A stretch of 64,000 nt of DNA from Ziziphus jujuba (Eukaryota; Streptophyta; Magnoliopsida; Rosales; Rhamnaceae): NCBI RefSeq assembly GCF_031755915.1, contig NC_083382.1, positions 2,852,001 through 2,916,000 of the forward strand. The letters are read 5' to 3'. Position 1 is the stretch's first letter, and each line of letters begins with the position of its first letter. Positions 1 through 13,043 of the stretch are shown here, piece after piece. A model generated the notes under the pieces. That model did not search any database. It saw only the letters and a list, made by a program, of their open reading frames with translations, and was not told where the DNA came from. The translations under genes and the position numbers were made by a program.

Positions 1-2993
1 TATATATATATATTGTCAATCACTAATCATGTGTCACATCTTTAGTGAACAAATTTGATAAAAAATTTTGGTGGCCTCTAATATTATCCAAAATTTTAAT
101 AACGTTGCTCCCACAAATTAAATATCCTCTGGTAATATAGATTCTTGTAGTTGATGTTTCACATCTTGAGCTTGAGGGAGGCACCGGAACAGAGTTTATA
201 TGATAATAATAAAAAATAAAAAATAAAAAAACAAAACAAAAAGATAATTTCTAAATTTGTTTTCGTCCTAAAAGCTTTGGCTATTGGACCATCCTCCAAA
301 GTGTGAAAGAAAAAAAAAAAAAAAATGTATGGATGATGTTTGTCTTTATAGCATCAATTGCTTACATCCTTCTCCTAGTTTCTGTCAACAATTAAAAATG
401 AAAGCTAAATTGGAGGGTCTGATCATGATATGGCAGCCTGTAAGAGGAGCTGAGTCTATATCCCACGTGATAAGCCCCTTCTACTGATTAATATCTGATT
501 CTGTCTTGTGACAGATGTGTGTTTACGTTTTTGCTGTGGCTTTCCAAGCCAATCTGTAGGTAGCTACACGACCAAGCAATTAATTCACGGAAATGCTATC
601 CGAATCTCATGTGTCAAAAAAAAAAAAACATATTGTGTGGATGTTTGCACACGTGCTTCTCGTAGCCGTGTTTTAAATTTTTTGTTTTGGCTTTCCAAGC
701 CAGCCTGCAACTAGCTACTGGACAAATCAATTAATTCACTGAAACGCTATTCCATCCACACTCATATGCGTCCGAAGATAATATTGCGTGGATGTTTGTT
801 TTTTGAGCATTAAATGCTTAGAGCATGTCTGTTCTGCATATTTTAAATTTTTTTTCTCATATTAAAAAATAAATAATCATTTAAAAATATTTTTTAATAT
901 ATTTGTTTAAATATTCTATTAAATAAATTAATATGATAATGAAAAAATAGATATTATTGAGATAACTTTTTACATTTAAATGTTTTGTTAAATATTGTGA
1001 AGATTCTTTTAAAATTAATATTTTTAAAGTTAATTTTTTTAATAAAATATAAAAATATATATATATATATATATAATTAATTAATAGTTATAAATAGTTT
1101 TCTATATATTATCATTCAAGAAAAATTTTAAAATTATTTATATATTTATGTCATCTAAATTTTGATAATAATAGTATTTATGTTACATAGACAACAATCT
1201 ATATTTATAATTGTAAAAATATCTTCAAATGGCTATCTATTTTTTTTTTTTTACCACATTAGAAAAGTAGAAACTAATAAAAAACTTATCCAATAGGTAT
1301 ATCTAGATATCCGTCAAATTGATGCAGCTAAAACCTTTACTTTTAAAGGTTTGCCAAACATTACGAAGATCCTTTAATAAAAAGGTTCAAGAATCCTTTT
1401 CTGAAATAAACTATTTTATTATTATTGTTATTATTTTAGACGTTCTAGCCAGCTTTGGAAAGTGTTTTGTGAAAAAGAAAATGGAGGAATTTTTTATCGA
1501 GAAGAAGATAAAGGTAGCAGTCTGAAGATGAGGTTACTCATGTGTACTTCATTTAAAAATTATTTTAAGTTGGTAAGTCATGTGATATTTAATAATGTGA
1601 TTTTATATTTGACCATTAGATTGAATGAATTAAAAAAGAAATGGCTAATGATTAAGATCAAAACGAAAACAAGCACCTAAAAAAGTAAGCAAGGGATCCA
1701 CTGTACATGGAAGCTTTTGTGGCTGATGTTTCACATCTTGAGCTTCAAACAGGCAATGGACCAGAGGAAAACATACTGCGTATGCATAAAACATAAACAT
1801 ACTCCATATGCAGAGGACCATTCTGCAAGGAAGCTCATGAATGATTTAACAAAACTCCACACTATAGTATGAGAGAGGACCACTTTACATGGAAGCTCAT
1901 TTCATTATTAGATAAATCTCCATCAATTTTTTTTTTTTTTATAGAAAAAGGAAAATTTTCGTTTACACTTTTTTAAAATTGTCATTATTTCACTTAAATA
2001 CTATGTTTTTTGAAAAATTATTATTTATCTCTCTTTGATTTTTTAAAGTTGTAAAAGCGACTCATTTACCATTTTTTTGTTAGTTTTACCAATTAAAAAT
2101 CAAAATTTTATATTTATAATATTATTTAATTATGAAATATTAATTTTTAAATTTTTTGATCTTTAATTATTAAAATTAACTTAATAGAACTGACTAATGA
2201 ATTTTTTTTTTATAGATATAAAAAACTAAAATGAGATTAATAATAATTTTTAAGAGTATGAAATTTAAATAAAATAATAATAAAATTGAAAACAAAAATG
2301 TAAAAAAAAAAAAAAAATAGAATGACCACTCTCACCTTTTTGGGTAATGGGTTTCTTCTCTCATCTATGAAAACTTGTGGTTCCACTTGTGTATTATTTT
2401 AGTATTTTTTGCTTTTCCCACTTTCTCGTTTACCCAATCTTTCTAAAATTCTTTCGTCCTCATCATTTTTCACTTCTAAATCCTTTTTCACTTGATAACG
2501 TTCTTAGAGATAATTTTTTTTTTTATTCCTTTTATTTATATTTATTATAACTTTAAGAAGGAGAGAGACAAACTTGATTAAATTCAAAGAAATACATGAA
2601 TATATACTCTTTACTCCTATAATTTTTTTATATATGTTTTTTTAAATATGAAAAAAATAAAAAATTATATATGTTGTTTGGGATGAAATGCGAACATCAT
2701 ATTATAATATTATTCTAAATAAACAAATACATATTGATAAAGAGGAAGTGTTTAATATACCAAAATATTTGATAAATAAGTTTGGTAACTATCTCTATAA
2801 TATATACATAAACAATGTAATATTTAATGGGTAAAATGAAATTTAGCAAAAATCATTCACTAAAATGGCCCTTTGATAAAAAAAAATTTACAATAAATTG
2901 TACAGGCACCAAATTCTTTTCTGCATTTTTGAATACCATATGAAGTGACATGATTTTATATGATTCATTCTCTATCAACATAGAATGTTTGTG
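1..2993. repeat. First unit of a ~3 kb tandem duplication
   Basis: The sequence from position 1 (a TA run followed by TTGTCAATCACTAATCAT) restarts at about 2994 and continues in parallel. Shared landmarks include the TTTCACATCTTGAGCTTGAG stretch (about 157 and 3150), the CACGTG block (464 and 3508), the CTTTCCAAGCCA stretches, and the ATGTTGTTTGGGATGAA stretch. No credible protein-coding gene is visible. Short open frames here are interrupted by poly-A tracts and diverge between the two units. The unit is probably older intergenic DNA of the JIP-23 cluster, because its 415-800 part resembles the upstream region of JIP gene 2. Confidence 0.75.
415..800. repeat. Copy of the JIP-associated upstream block
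   Basis: This block contains a G-box (CACGTG, 464-469), then CTGATTCTGTCTTGTGACAG and two GGCTTTCCAAGCCA stretches followed by an 'actggac..atcaattaattcac' tail. The same order occurs at 3460-3840, in part at 30290-30560, and at 62581-62770 just upstream of the intact JIP gene 2. No JIP coding sequence remains next to this copy, so I read it as an orphaned promoter block. Confidence 0.5.
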
Positions 2994-5900
2994 TATATAT
3001 ATATATTGTCAATCACTAATCATATGTCACATCTTTAGCAAACAAATTTGGTAAAAAATTTTGATGGCCTCTAATATTGTCCAAAATTTTAATAACATTG
3101 CTCCCACAAATTAAATATCCTCTGGTAATATAGATTCTTGAAGTTGATGTTTCACATCTTGAGCTTGAGGGAGGCAATGGACCAGAGTTCATATGATAAT
3201 GTATAAAAAATAAAAAAATAAAAAAAACAAAAAAAAAACAGATAATTTCTAAATTTGTTTTCGTCCTAAAAGCTTTGGCTATAATTATTAGCTACTGGAC
3301 CATCCAATTAATTCACAAAAAGCTATTGGATCATCCTCCAAAGTGTAAAATAAAAAAAATAAAAAAAAATGTATGGATGTTGTTTGTCTTTATAGCATTA
3401 ATTGCTTACATCCTTCTCGTAGTTGCTGTCAACAATTAAAAGTGAAAGCTAATTTGGAGGGTGTGGTCATGATATGGCAGTTTCTAAGAGGAGCCGAGTC
3501 CATATCCCACGTGATAAACCCCTTAATACTCAATAATGTCTGACTCTGTCTTGTGACAGCTGTGTTTTAACGGTTTTTGCTGTGGCTTTCCAAGCCAATC
3601 TGTAGCTAGCCACAAGACCAAGCAATTAATTCGCGGAAATGCTATCCGAATCTCATGTGTCAAAAAAAATATTGTGTGGATTTTTTTTTTTTTTTAAATC
3701 ATTATTTGCTTAAGCTCTTCTCGAGCCGTGTTTCAAATTTTTTGTTTTGGCTTTCCAAGCCATCCTGCAACTAGCTACTGGACAAATCAATTAATTCACT
3801 GAAAAGCTATTCCTTCCACACTCATATGCGCCCAAAGAAAATATTTTGTGGATGTTTGTTTTTTGAGCATTAAATCCTTATAGCATCTCTATTCTGCATA
3901 TTTTAGATTTTTTTCTCATATTAAAAAATAAATAATCATTTAAAAATGTTTTTTAATATATTTGTTTAAATATCCTATTAAATAAATTAATATGATAATG
4001 AAAAAATAGATATTCTTAAGATAACTTTCTACTTTGAATATTTTGTTTAAACATTCTTGAGTTTCTTTAAAAATAATTTTTTTAATGTTAAATTTTTTTA
4101 AAAATATTGATAAAATATATATATAATTAATTAATAGTTATAAATAGTTTTCGATACATTATTGTTGAAATTTTTTTTTAAAATTTTCTGTATATTTGTA
4201 TCATCTAAATTTTGATAGTAATAATTTCTACGCTACATAAATAATAATCCACATTTACCATTATTGAAGTATCTTTAATGGCTATCTATTGTTTTTTTTT
4301 TTTTTTTACCATATCATAAAGTAGATAGCTAATAAAAAATTCCTCCAATAGATTTATCTAAACACTCTGTCAAGCTGATGTAGCTAAAACCTCTACTTTT
4401 GAAGATTTGTCAAACATTATGAAGTTCATTTAATAAAATATATGCAGTTAATTAAATGTCATAAATTAGTAAGGCGCACATTCAATAATCAATAGAGTGT
4501 TGACAATCTTTTTCCATGCCTTGCCTTAAGGCAAGGTGTTTTTTTCAAGCCTAAAGCCTAGGCATGCTAAGATGAGGCCTGGGTGCGGAGTATTGGTAGT
4601 TACCTCGTGTTCAATCCCATTAGTTCAGGTATGAATCAAGAGATGATTTAAATGTAATAGTAATTACTCTTATAATGTCATGACATTTTCAAAGCAGTTA
4701 GATTCAGGATTCAAAAGAACTTTGAAATTAAATGCTCAAATGAGAATAGCCCAAGAATAAAGATGGATGACTTCTTGCAAAGCTCTGAACAAAAAATCCC
4801 ATATGGAGTACAATGGCTAATGCCAAGGCCTTTTTAAAGTAGTTGATTTCAAGATTCAAAAGAACTTTGAAATTAAATATGTTTAGACGATAGTAGTCTA
4901 AGGACAAGGATGAATGAATTTTTAGAAAACTCCGAACAAAAAATCTCATATGGAATGCAATGGCTAACGCCGAGACCTTTTCATAGTAGTTGGTTTCAAG
5001 ATTCAAAAGAATTCTGACGTTAAGCATACTCAAACGAGAGTACTCCACAGACAAGGATGGATAATTTTTTGAAAAGCTCTGAACGAAAAATCCTATAAAA
5101 AATACGGTGGTTAAATTTGAACGAATATCGACAGAAAGTGATAGGTTACACAGGAGGACTACTTTGCATGGAAGCTTATCCATTAAGGATTCAACATATC
5201 TCCATACCATAATGCGTGGGAGGATCATTTTACATGCAAGCTAATTCAATAATTAAACAAATCCCCATAAACTTTTTCATAAAAAAGGAAAAAATTCATT
5301 TATACCTTTTCAGATTTACCATTATTTCATATGACACATGCTTGTGAAAATTTATTATGTAACTCTTTTAGTTTTTTTAAATTCACACCATATTATGTGA
5401 GAATAATTTTACATGGAAGCTCATTCAATAATTTAACAAATCCCCATAATTTTTTTCATAAAAAAGGACAAATTATTTACACCCTTTCAGATTTACCATT
5501 ATCTCATGGACCATATGGTTTTGAAAAATTATTGTTTACCTCTTTTTAGTTTTTTAAATTAATCAAAAGAGATCATTTGTCAATTTTAATAGTTTTTACT
5601 GGTTAATTTTAACAGTCAAAAACCAAAACTTTATTTTTGCAACGTTATTTAATCATAAATATAAATTTTTAATTTTCCATTGGTCTTTAAATGTTAAAAT
5701 TAACTGTTAACTTCTTTTTGATAGATAAAAAAATAAATAAAAGAAGGTTAATGATAATTTTTAAAAGGTATAGAACTAGATGAAATAATGGAAAAAATAA
5801 AAAAAAAACAAACCACTCCTACCTTTTTTTGGTAATATAGGTTTCTCAATATGAAAACTTTTTGGTTCCACTTGCAAACTATTTTAGCATTTTTTTGCTT

Positions 5901-6115
5901 TTTCGCACTCTTTCAGTTACCCACTCTCTTTCTAAAACCCCTTGGTCCTTATCAATTTTCTTTTATCTTTTTTCATTTGATGAACATTATTAGAGACAAT
6001 TTTTATTCTTAGGATTAAGATAAGGGAGATAAGGGAGGAGAGAGACAAACTTGATTTGCTTAAAAGAAATATATAAATACAAATTAATTTTACATGCACC
6101 ATCTAATTTACTAGC
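2994..6115. repeat. Second unit of the ~3 kb tandem duplication, left part
   Basis: This segment is homologous to 1-2993. It includes a second copy of the upstream block (3460-3840, G-box at 3508-3513) and a local tandem array (4690-5110) that unit 1 lacks. The unit is broken at 6121 by a TRIM retrotransposon and resumes at 12311. Confidence 0.7.
4690..5110 (-). repeat. 147-bp tandem repeat, about 2.8 copies
   Basis: Units start at about 4693, 4839 and 4985, each opening with a 'gtagttgrtttcaagattcaaaagaa' type phrase. The period of 146-147 bp is close to 49 codons, so the minus strand stays open for 166 codons (4728-5228) and the frame contains 49-residue repeats. Typical repeated phrases are FHMRFFVRSF and LHMGFFVQSF. 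Nothing else suggests that it is translated. The open frame is probably a by-product of the period being nearly divisible by three. Confidence 0.6.
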
Positions 6116-6537
6116 ATATCTGCAACAGCACAGACCACTCCCATGAGATATTGTTTTCTTTGGGCATGGAAAATCCTCTTACAACCTAGCTCTCAAGGTT
6201 TTAAAAGGCCTCTCAAGGGAAAGGTATCTCTTATAAACCCAGCCCTCAAGGTTTTAAAAAGCCTCTCAAGGGAAAGGTATCCACACCCACTTTTATGGAG
6301 TATTTCGTTCCCCTTTCCAACCAATGTGAGACTTCACAATCCTCCCCCCTTGGGGCCCAGTGTCCTCGTTGGCACACCAATCCGGGTCCGACTCTGATAC
6401 CATCTGTGAGAGCCCAGACCACCCGCATGAGATATTATCCTCTTTGGGTCTCGGGAATTCTCTTGCAATCCAGCCCTCAAGGTTTTAAAAGACCTCTCAA
6501 GGGAAAGGTATCCACACCCATTTATATGGAGTGTTTC

Positions 6538-9500
6538 TGTAACACCCCGACCCAAACCACATCGGAATTCGTGCACATTGACCGAGGTTGACGGTTGACG
6601 AAGTGGGTCAAAAGTTGACTTTTTGTTCCAGTTGAAATTTCTAGTTGATCATGATACCGTGGCAAAGTGCATGATGCCCCGAGTTCGTAGACTAGTAGCA
6701 CGTTCAAAACGAAGCTACGGTTTGAAAGTTATGGGCAAAACAAGTCGAGGTGCAAAAGATGCCGGGAGTTGACTTTTTATCGTTGTATAATTTTGTTTTG
6801 ACTTTTGTATGGTTGTAAAGTACTTGTCGATACGAGTTCATAGACTAGCGGCACGCTTAAATTGGACATCTGGTTAAAACGTTATAGACGTGTGAAGTTC
6901 GCCAGATACTGTAATATTTTATTATATCTGGCTTAAGTGCACAGTAACGCCATGTGTCGACACCTGATTGGTCCACATGGGTGAACAGTATCACCCATGG
7001 TGGCTTTTATTTGGCAAAAGCGACAGGGAGGAGAGAGAGAGAAAGAGAGAGAGGGAGAGAGAGAAACGACCGGCCGCCGGAGTTGTCAAAGTTTCTGGCC
7101 GATTCTTGATACACGTGCTGGCCAGACAGGAGCGCCTCTCCATTCCTAGCTGACCCTCAAAATTTCACGACCATCGGTCGCCGGACGCGCCCAGATCGAG
7201 CCGGCGAAGCTTGACGGAGATTTTTCCCCTCCACCACCGACCATCGCCGTTTGACCCATTTTCGGCCATTTTTAGGACACACGCGCCAGTCACCCTTCAC
7301 CACCTCCTCATTTCCGGCCAGCCCACCAAATTTCACGGCCACCGGACCTTCGACGCGCCGGGATCGGAGTATTTTCCGGCGAGGCACCGAAAACCTTCAA
7401 ACCCCGATCTCTTCGCCGTCCGACCTCCTTTTGCCTCACCGCCGGTCCCGTTGGAACCCTCTCCCCTTGAGCTACAAAATGCCCAAAAATCTCAGCCATC
7501 GGCCACCGAATGCGCCACCGCCGGTGACGGTTGCCGGTGACCGCGGCAGCTCGCCGGTGACGGTTGCCGGAGACCGCGGCAGCTCGCCGGAAATCCCTGT
7601 TCTGGCGAGTACCCAATTGCACCGCCGGTCCCTCTCCACTAATTCCGACCTCCTGAATCCAAATCCAGTGTCCTTTTCCTCCAATTCACGATGGTTTGGG
7701 AGAATCGAGGAGTTGAATCCCGAAAGCTTTCCGACGAGATTCCAGCCACCTCGGGTCCGATCTCCGGGAAGTAAGACTGGATCCATGATCCTCGTCACTC
7801 AAGCTTTGATTCGGTATATTACTCATCAATTTTAGTTGTCGTTTGTGTTCGCTCCCTGAGTACCCATTTGGGAGTTATCTGATTAAAATATTAATATATT
7901 TGGTTCGTGTACTGTGGATATTTTAGGTGCACGTGTGGGTAGTGGAGTTGATCCTGCGGAGGATCTTAGCTGATATACGCGTTCAAGGTGAGTTGTAACA
8001 CCCCGTCCTGAATCATGTCGAAATTTTTGCACGTTGACCGAGGTTGATTGTTGACCGTTGACCGAAGGGGTCAAAAGTTGACTTTTTGACCCGATTGGAA
8101 TTCTAGGTTGACTGAGGTACTGTTACAAAGTATACGTTGGCACGAGTTCGTAGACTAGTAGCACGTTGAAAACGGAGCTACGGTTTGAAAGTTACGAGCA
8201 AAACAAGTTAAGGTCCAAACTATCCAAGGGGTGCCGGAGTTGACTTTTTATTCATGCAAAGTTGAGCGTTGACTCATGCATGGTTGTGAAGTGCTCATTG
8301 ATACGAGTCCGTTGACTAGCGGCACGTCCGAATTGGACATGTGGTTCGGAAGTTATGGACCTGTAGAGTTTTTCAAACACCGTATTATTTTAATATTATT
8401 TTTGAATGTGTATTGATGTGCCACGTGTGACTTAATGAAGGTGACCATGTGTCACCATGTTGAGAAGCCACATGTCAACCATGTGTAATATCAAATTATT
8501 TTAATTATTATTTTAAATAATAATATTATTAATATTATTTAATTAATTTAAAATTATTTCTTTTTATTTCTTTTTATTTCTTTTTCTTTTTCTTTTTCTT
8601 TTTCTTTTCTTTTCCCCACGTGGGAAAACACCTTCTCCTTTCTTTTCCTTTTCTTTCCTTCCCTTCTTCTTCCCCAAGCCCGACAGAGACAAAACAACAC
8701 GGAGAAATTCTTCTCTCTCTCTCTCTCTCTCTCTCCTTTGACTCTCTCCCTCTCCCTGTTTGACCGACCGTTTGGCTGGATTTCAGTCACCAGAAAGCCA
8801 CACGCACCGGCCATCGGTGAAGCCCAGCTCGCCGCGACCTCAGCCTCCAAATTTCTCGGCCAGTCGCCGCCGGACGCACCCAGATCGGGCCGGTGAAGTT
8901 GGCAGCGGCCGGTTACGTTTTTCAGGCGATTCTCGCCGTTTCTGACCAACCCAGCCCGACCCATACCTCTATTCCACCATTTTCGACCCCTCTGAGTCCA
9001 AATATGGCCTCCAATCTCAAAAATTCGAAGCGGTTTGCAAGATACGAAGGGATCAAAACCGGCCGAATCTTTCCGACCAAATTCCGGCCACTGCCGGTCG
9101 AATTGGGCTCAATGGAGGTCGGTAATGTGATCCTCATCTCACAAGCTTTCCATAGACATATAATTTGTCAATTTTGGATAACGTTTGTGTTTGACCCCCC
9201 GGGTACCGGGTATTATTTACCCAAATAAAATATTAATTTATTTGACTGTGTGTGGATTTTGTTCTAGGAGCATGGGTGAGTCATGGAATTGATCCCATGG
9301 TGGATCTTGGATTAATTGTGTGCTCCAGGTGAGTGACCCACCTTCAAAAAATATTTTGGGAATTTAATTATGTTTAATTGGTATTTAAATTATGCTCATG
9401 TGCTACAATTTGGTTATGGTTTTATTGTGGTTTAATTTATTTATTATTCATGAGCAATTTATATTTCATTAATAATCGTACGTGGTTTTAAGTATTATTT

Positions 9501-12273
9501 TTCGGGCATAATTGGGTTAAATATTTTATGAAAATATTTGTTTAAATTGTATAAATTATGCCCGCGGTATTTTAATTGTTGCACCTCGTGTTACTAGAAA
9601 ATTATGGTTTAGTTGTTATGGATATTTCCGTACCGTTTGTTAAATAAAAATATGTGGGATGGTATTTGTGAAAATTTGGTATATTTCCCACGGTAATTTT
9701 GGAAAAACGGTACGGTTGGTTTAATAATTATTTTAGACGCATTCACACAGTATTGGTGTTCTGGTATATGTATATGTGGTTCAGCGCGCAAGTATTATTA
9801 TTTCACCTGTGAGTTGCCATTGGACCGTGGGCAGGCAAGTCTTATATAGTGCACACAGCCGCCCCCCTCCTTGGCCGGGATGATGGTTTCAGCAGCGGTA
9901 CTATCGGGACGCCGAAGTGCTGTTTGCAAGTTTCTCTCTTTAATCTCCCGCCAGTCGGTGCTCAGGACGCTGGGTATCGGAGGGCATCACTGGTATATGG
10001 TGTGGTGCGTCAAGTGTAATTTTCAGATAAAATTTCAAACCTCAAAGAGTACAAAATTATTTATTACAATTTATTGCAGTTTATTATATTTGGGGTATTT
10101 ATTTATTTATTTGTCGTTTATTAAATTATTTGGTCCCTTGGTTTTCGGGAAGTACGAGTATCGGGTTTTGTGAAATTGTTTTAAAAGGGAAACATTTCCA
10201 ACGGAGTGAATAGTGAGGGTTTTGAGAGAAATTGTTACTTCAAATGTTATTTATTTATTTATTTATTTATTCGGTATTGATTTATTAAATCCCTTTATTT
10301 GGTATATTATTAATATTAAAGGTGTTCGGTAGTTAGGGTCACTCACTGAGATGATTAGCATCTCACACTCTTAAATTCCGTTCCCCTAGGTCCAGGTTGG
10401 GAGACGTTGATTGTCCGGGGCGAGCCCGACGTCTCAGTTTGTTGCCGAAGTCCAAGAAGTATTTCTTCCCTTTTTCCTCTCTATCTTGTATTACTTCTTA
10501 TCTGTCATTGTATAAATTCCACATTTATCTGTATAATGCTCTGTATACTGTATTGGACGTGTAGTTATTATCTATGCACTAGGTTGCTGCTGTTATTATT
10601 TGAAGTGCTGAAATTTGTGGAATCAATTTGTAGTATTGTGGGAGGAATAAGGGGATGTTTATAGAAGTGTGTTTTCAGTGCAGGAAATTTTTGGTTAGTC
10701 CTACCCTTAGGGGAGGTGCTACCGGATTTTCCGTTGGAAGGTTCGGTGGTATTTCCCTGGGATCAGGGCTTGTTTAGGGTTCCGGGGAGGAATTCTGGAC
10801 GGGTCCTGACATGAGTGACCCACCTTTAAAAATATTTTGGGCAATTAATTATATTTAATTGGTGTTTAATTGATATTGAAATTATGCTCATGTGGTGCAA
10901 TTTAATTATAATTGTGGAAAATTATTATTTATTGTGATTTAATTTTATTTATTACGCATGAGCAAGGTATTTTCAGTAATAAATCGTATGTGGTTTTAAT
11001 ATTATTTTTGGGCATAATTGGTTTAAATATTTAAGGAAATTATTTGTTTAAATTTTATAATTATGCCCGTGGAAAAATTATTTGTACATTGTTATCGATA
11101 GTTTCGTACCGGGTATGTTAAAGGAAAATATGTGGGATGGTAAATTTGAAAATTGGTATATTTCCCACGGTGATTTTGGAAAATGGGTACGGTAATAATT
11201 AATTTAATAATTATTTTAGATGCACTCATACAGTATTGGTGTTCCAGTGTATATGTGGTTAGCGTGCAAGTTATTATGTCTCCTGTGAGTTGCCATTGGA
11301 CCGAGGGCAGGCAAGTTTGATATTGGCCACAGCCGCCCCCCTCCTTGGCCGGGATGACGGTTTCAGCAGCGGTACTGTCGGGACGCCGAAGTGCCGTTTG
11401 CAAGTTTCTCTCTTTAATCTCCCGCCGGTCGGTGCTCGGGACGCTGGGTATCGGAGGGCATCACTGGTATATGGTGTGGTGCGTCAAGTATAAATTTTGG
11501 ATGGAAATTTCAAATCTCAAAGTGTTCAAAATTATTATTTATATTTTATTACATTTTATTTATATTTGGGATATTTATTTATTGTTTATTAAATTATTTG
11601 ATCCCTTGGTTTTCGGAATTACGAATATCGGGTTTTGTGAAAATGTTTTAAAAAGGGAACATTTCCAACGGAGTGAATAGTGAGGGTTTTGAGAGAAATT
11701 ATAACTTTCAATTGTTTATTATTTATTTATCTATTTAATTGCCGGTATTAATTAAATTCCCTTATTTGTTATATTATTAATATTAAAAGTGTTCAGTAGA
11801 TATGGTCACTCACTGAGATGCTTAGCATCACACGTTTTTAAATTCCGTTCCCTTAGGTGCAAGAGGTGGTAGACGTTCTTCCGGAGCAAACCGAATCTTC
11901 ATCGCTATCGTAGTTCGAGAAGTACCTTTGTATTCATTTATTTCAATTATAATATTTCATTCATCCTTGTTGTATTCTCTGTTTAATAGTACTTCATGAA
12001 ACTTTGTATACTGTTCTGGACACTTATGTATTATTTATGCACTGTATTACTGTTATTCCTGTGAAGTGCTGTAAAATTGTGGAATCAATTTGTAGTATTG
12101 TGGGAGGATTAAGGGGATGATTATAGAAGTGTATTTTCAGTACAGGAAATTTATGGTAAGTCCAACCCTTAGGGGAAGTTCTGCTGGATTTTCCATTGGA
12201 GGGTCCGGTAGGGTTTCCCTGGGATCAGAGCTTGTCTAGGGTTCCAGTGAGAAATTTTGGACGGGTCCTGACA
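6538..12273 (+). mobile_element. LTR-A: solo LTR of the long-LTR Ty3/gypsy family, interrupted by LTR-B
   Basis: It starts TGTAACACCCCGACCC and ends GGGTCCTGACA. It is flanked by the 5-bp target duplication GTTTC (6533-6537 and 12274-12278). After removing LTR-B and its duplicated target it is about 2.9 kb. It has the GA-rich type of 5' module (GAGAGAGAGAAAGAG near 7027), then a GC-rich segment (about 7060-7790) and a long AT-rich 3' part (from 10817). There is no internal region or second LTR, so it is a solo LTR. Open frames in its GC-rich part are not considered genes. Confidence 0.9.
7994..10811 (+). mobile_element. LTR-B: solo LTR nested inside LTR-A
   Basis: It starts TGTAACACCCCGTCC and ends GGGTCCTGACA (2818 bp). 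The host LTR was cut in its TGAGTGACCC motif, giving the target duplication TGAGT (7989-7993 and 10812-10816). It has the other type of 5' module: a (TTTTTC)n tract followed by the near-palindrome around CCCCACGTGGGAAAA (about 8612-8630). It is younger than LTR-A by position. Confidence 0.9.
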
Positions 12274-12310
12274 GTTTCGTTCCCCTTTCCAACCAATGTA
12301 GGACTTCACA

Positions 12311-12468
12311 ATATCTATCAAGAATATATGTGTCATTATTTGGATGATTGATATTTAATAACATTTATCCTTTCAAGAATTCACTTACTCATTTCTAGTC
12401 AATCAAATAGTGATACATGTATTCTTAGTAAATTTATTCATTAATTAGACAATGCCTATAACCTTACT

Positions 12469-12502
<34 letters not shown>

Positions 12503-13010
12503 ACTTCCCTCCTTTATTTTTTAATTACAAGTTACAAAAAAAATCAGTGAACAAAATAAAATTCATATCTAAATAAAATAAGATAAAATATGCAAAATAT
12601 TTTTACATGTTTTTATGTGTATTTTATAAATATGAGCAAAATAAGAAATCATATATGATGTTTGGGATGAAATAAATATTATATTATAATATTATTTTAA
12701 GTAAGCAAACACAAATTGATAAAAAGGGTAGTGTTCAATGCATCAAGATATTTATTATATTATAATGTAATTCTAAATAAGTAAATACATATTGGTTAAA
12801 CGGAAGTGTTCAATGTACCTAAATATTTCTGGTTGTTATCTCTATGATTTACGCATAGTTAGCTATAACATTTAAAATTATTATATATTTTTATCTTGCT
12901 ACATGAAATGACCCTTTAATAAAAAAATTTACAATAAAATGTAGAGGCACCGATATTTTTTTCTTCCAAATTTTGGATACCAAATGATGTGAGCTGGATC
13001 ACATAGCTTT
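12311..13010. repeat. Second unit of the ~3 kb duplication, right part
   Basis: The duplicated segment resumes exactly after the TRIM-1 target duplication. It matches the end of unit 1, for example ATGATGTTTGGGATGAAATAA (12655) against the same phrase near 2671, and GGATACCAAATGATGTGA (12975) against GAATACCATATGAAGTGA. It contains a (TA)n run at about 12472-12500. There is no gene. Confidence 0.65.
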
Positions 13011-13043
13011 AAATTTTGGATAGTCTAATGAGCTGGATCACAT

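Larger units (their letters stand above)
6121..12310 (-). mobile_element. TRIM-1: miniature LTR retrotransposon split by two nested LTRs
   Basis: This terminal-repeat retrotransposon in miniature reads on the minus strand. The 3' LTR is 6121-6338. The polypurine tract lies just inside it (minus-strand AAGGGGGGAGGAT, near 6340-6352). The primer binding site TGGTATCAGAG, complementary to initiator tRNA-Met, ends at 6402. The 5' LTR starts at 12310 and ends at 6405, and it is interrupted by LTR-A. The outer target duplication is ATATC (6116-6120 and 12311-12315). There is no coding sequence, as expected for a TRIM. The 3' LTR contains an internal duplication of a CCTCTCAAGGGAAAGGTATC segment. 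Confidence 0.85.

Noticed and set aside
4560..4620. Box B-like GTGTTCAATCCC suggesting a SINE or tRNA
   Set aside because: No convincing box A precedes it and no A-rich tail or target duplication is visible.
7251..7835. Open frame of 194 codons in LTR-A, with similar ones at 16054-16686, 20252-20659, 36265-36972 and 42429-42875
   Set aside because: They lie in the GC-rich part of the LTRs, where several frames on both strands are open because stop codons are rare. The frame differs between copies and the proteins are low-complexity (Pro, Ser, Arg).
8554..8964. Minus-strand open frame of 136 codons across the pyrimidine tract of LTR-B
   Set aside because: It is translated simple repeat (Lys/Glu/Arg runs), and the equivalents in other LTRs differ in frame and length.
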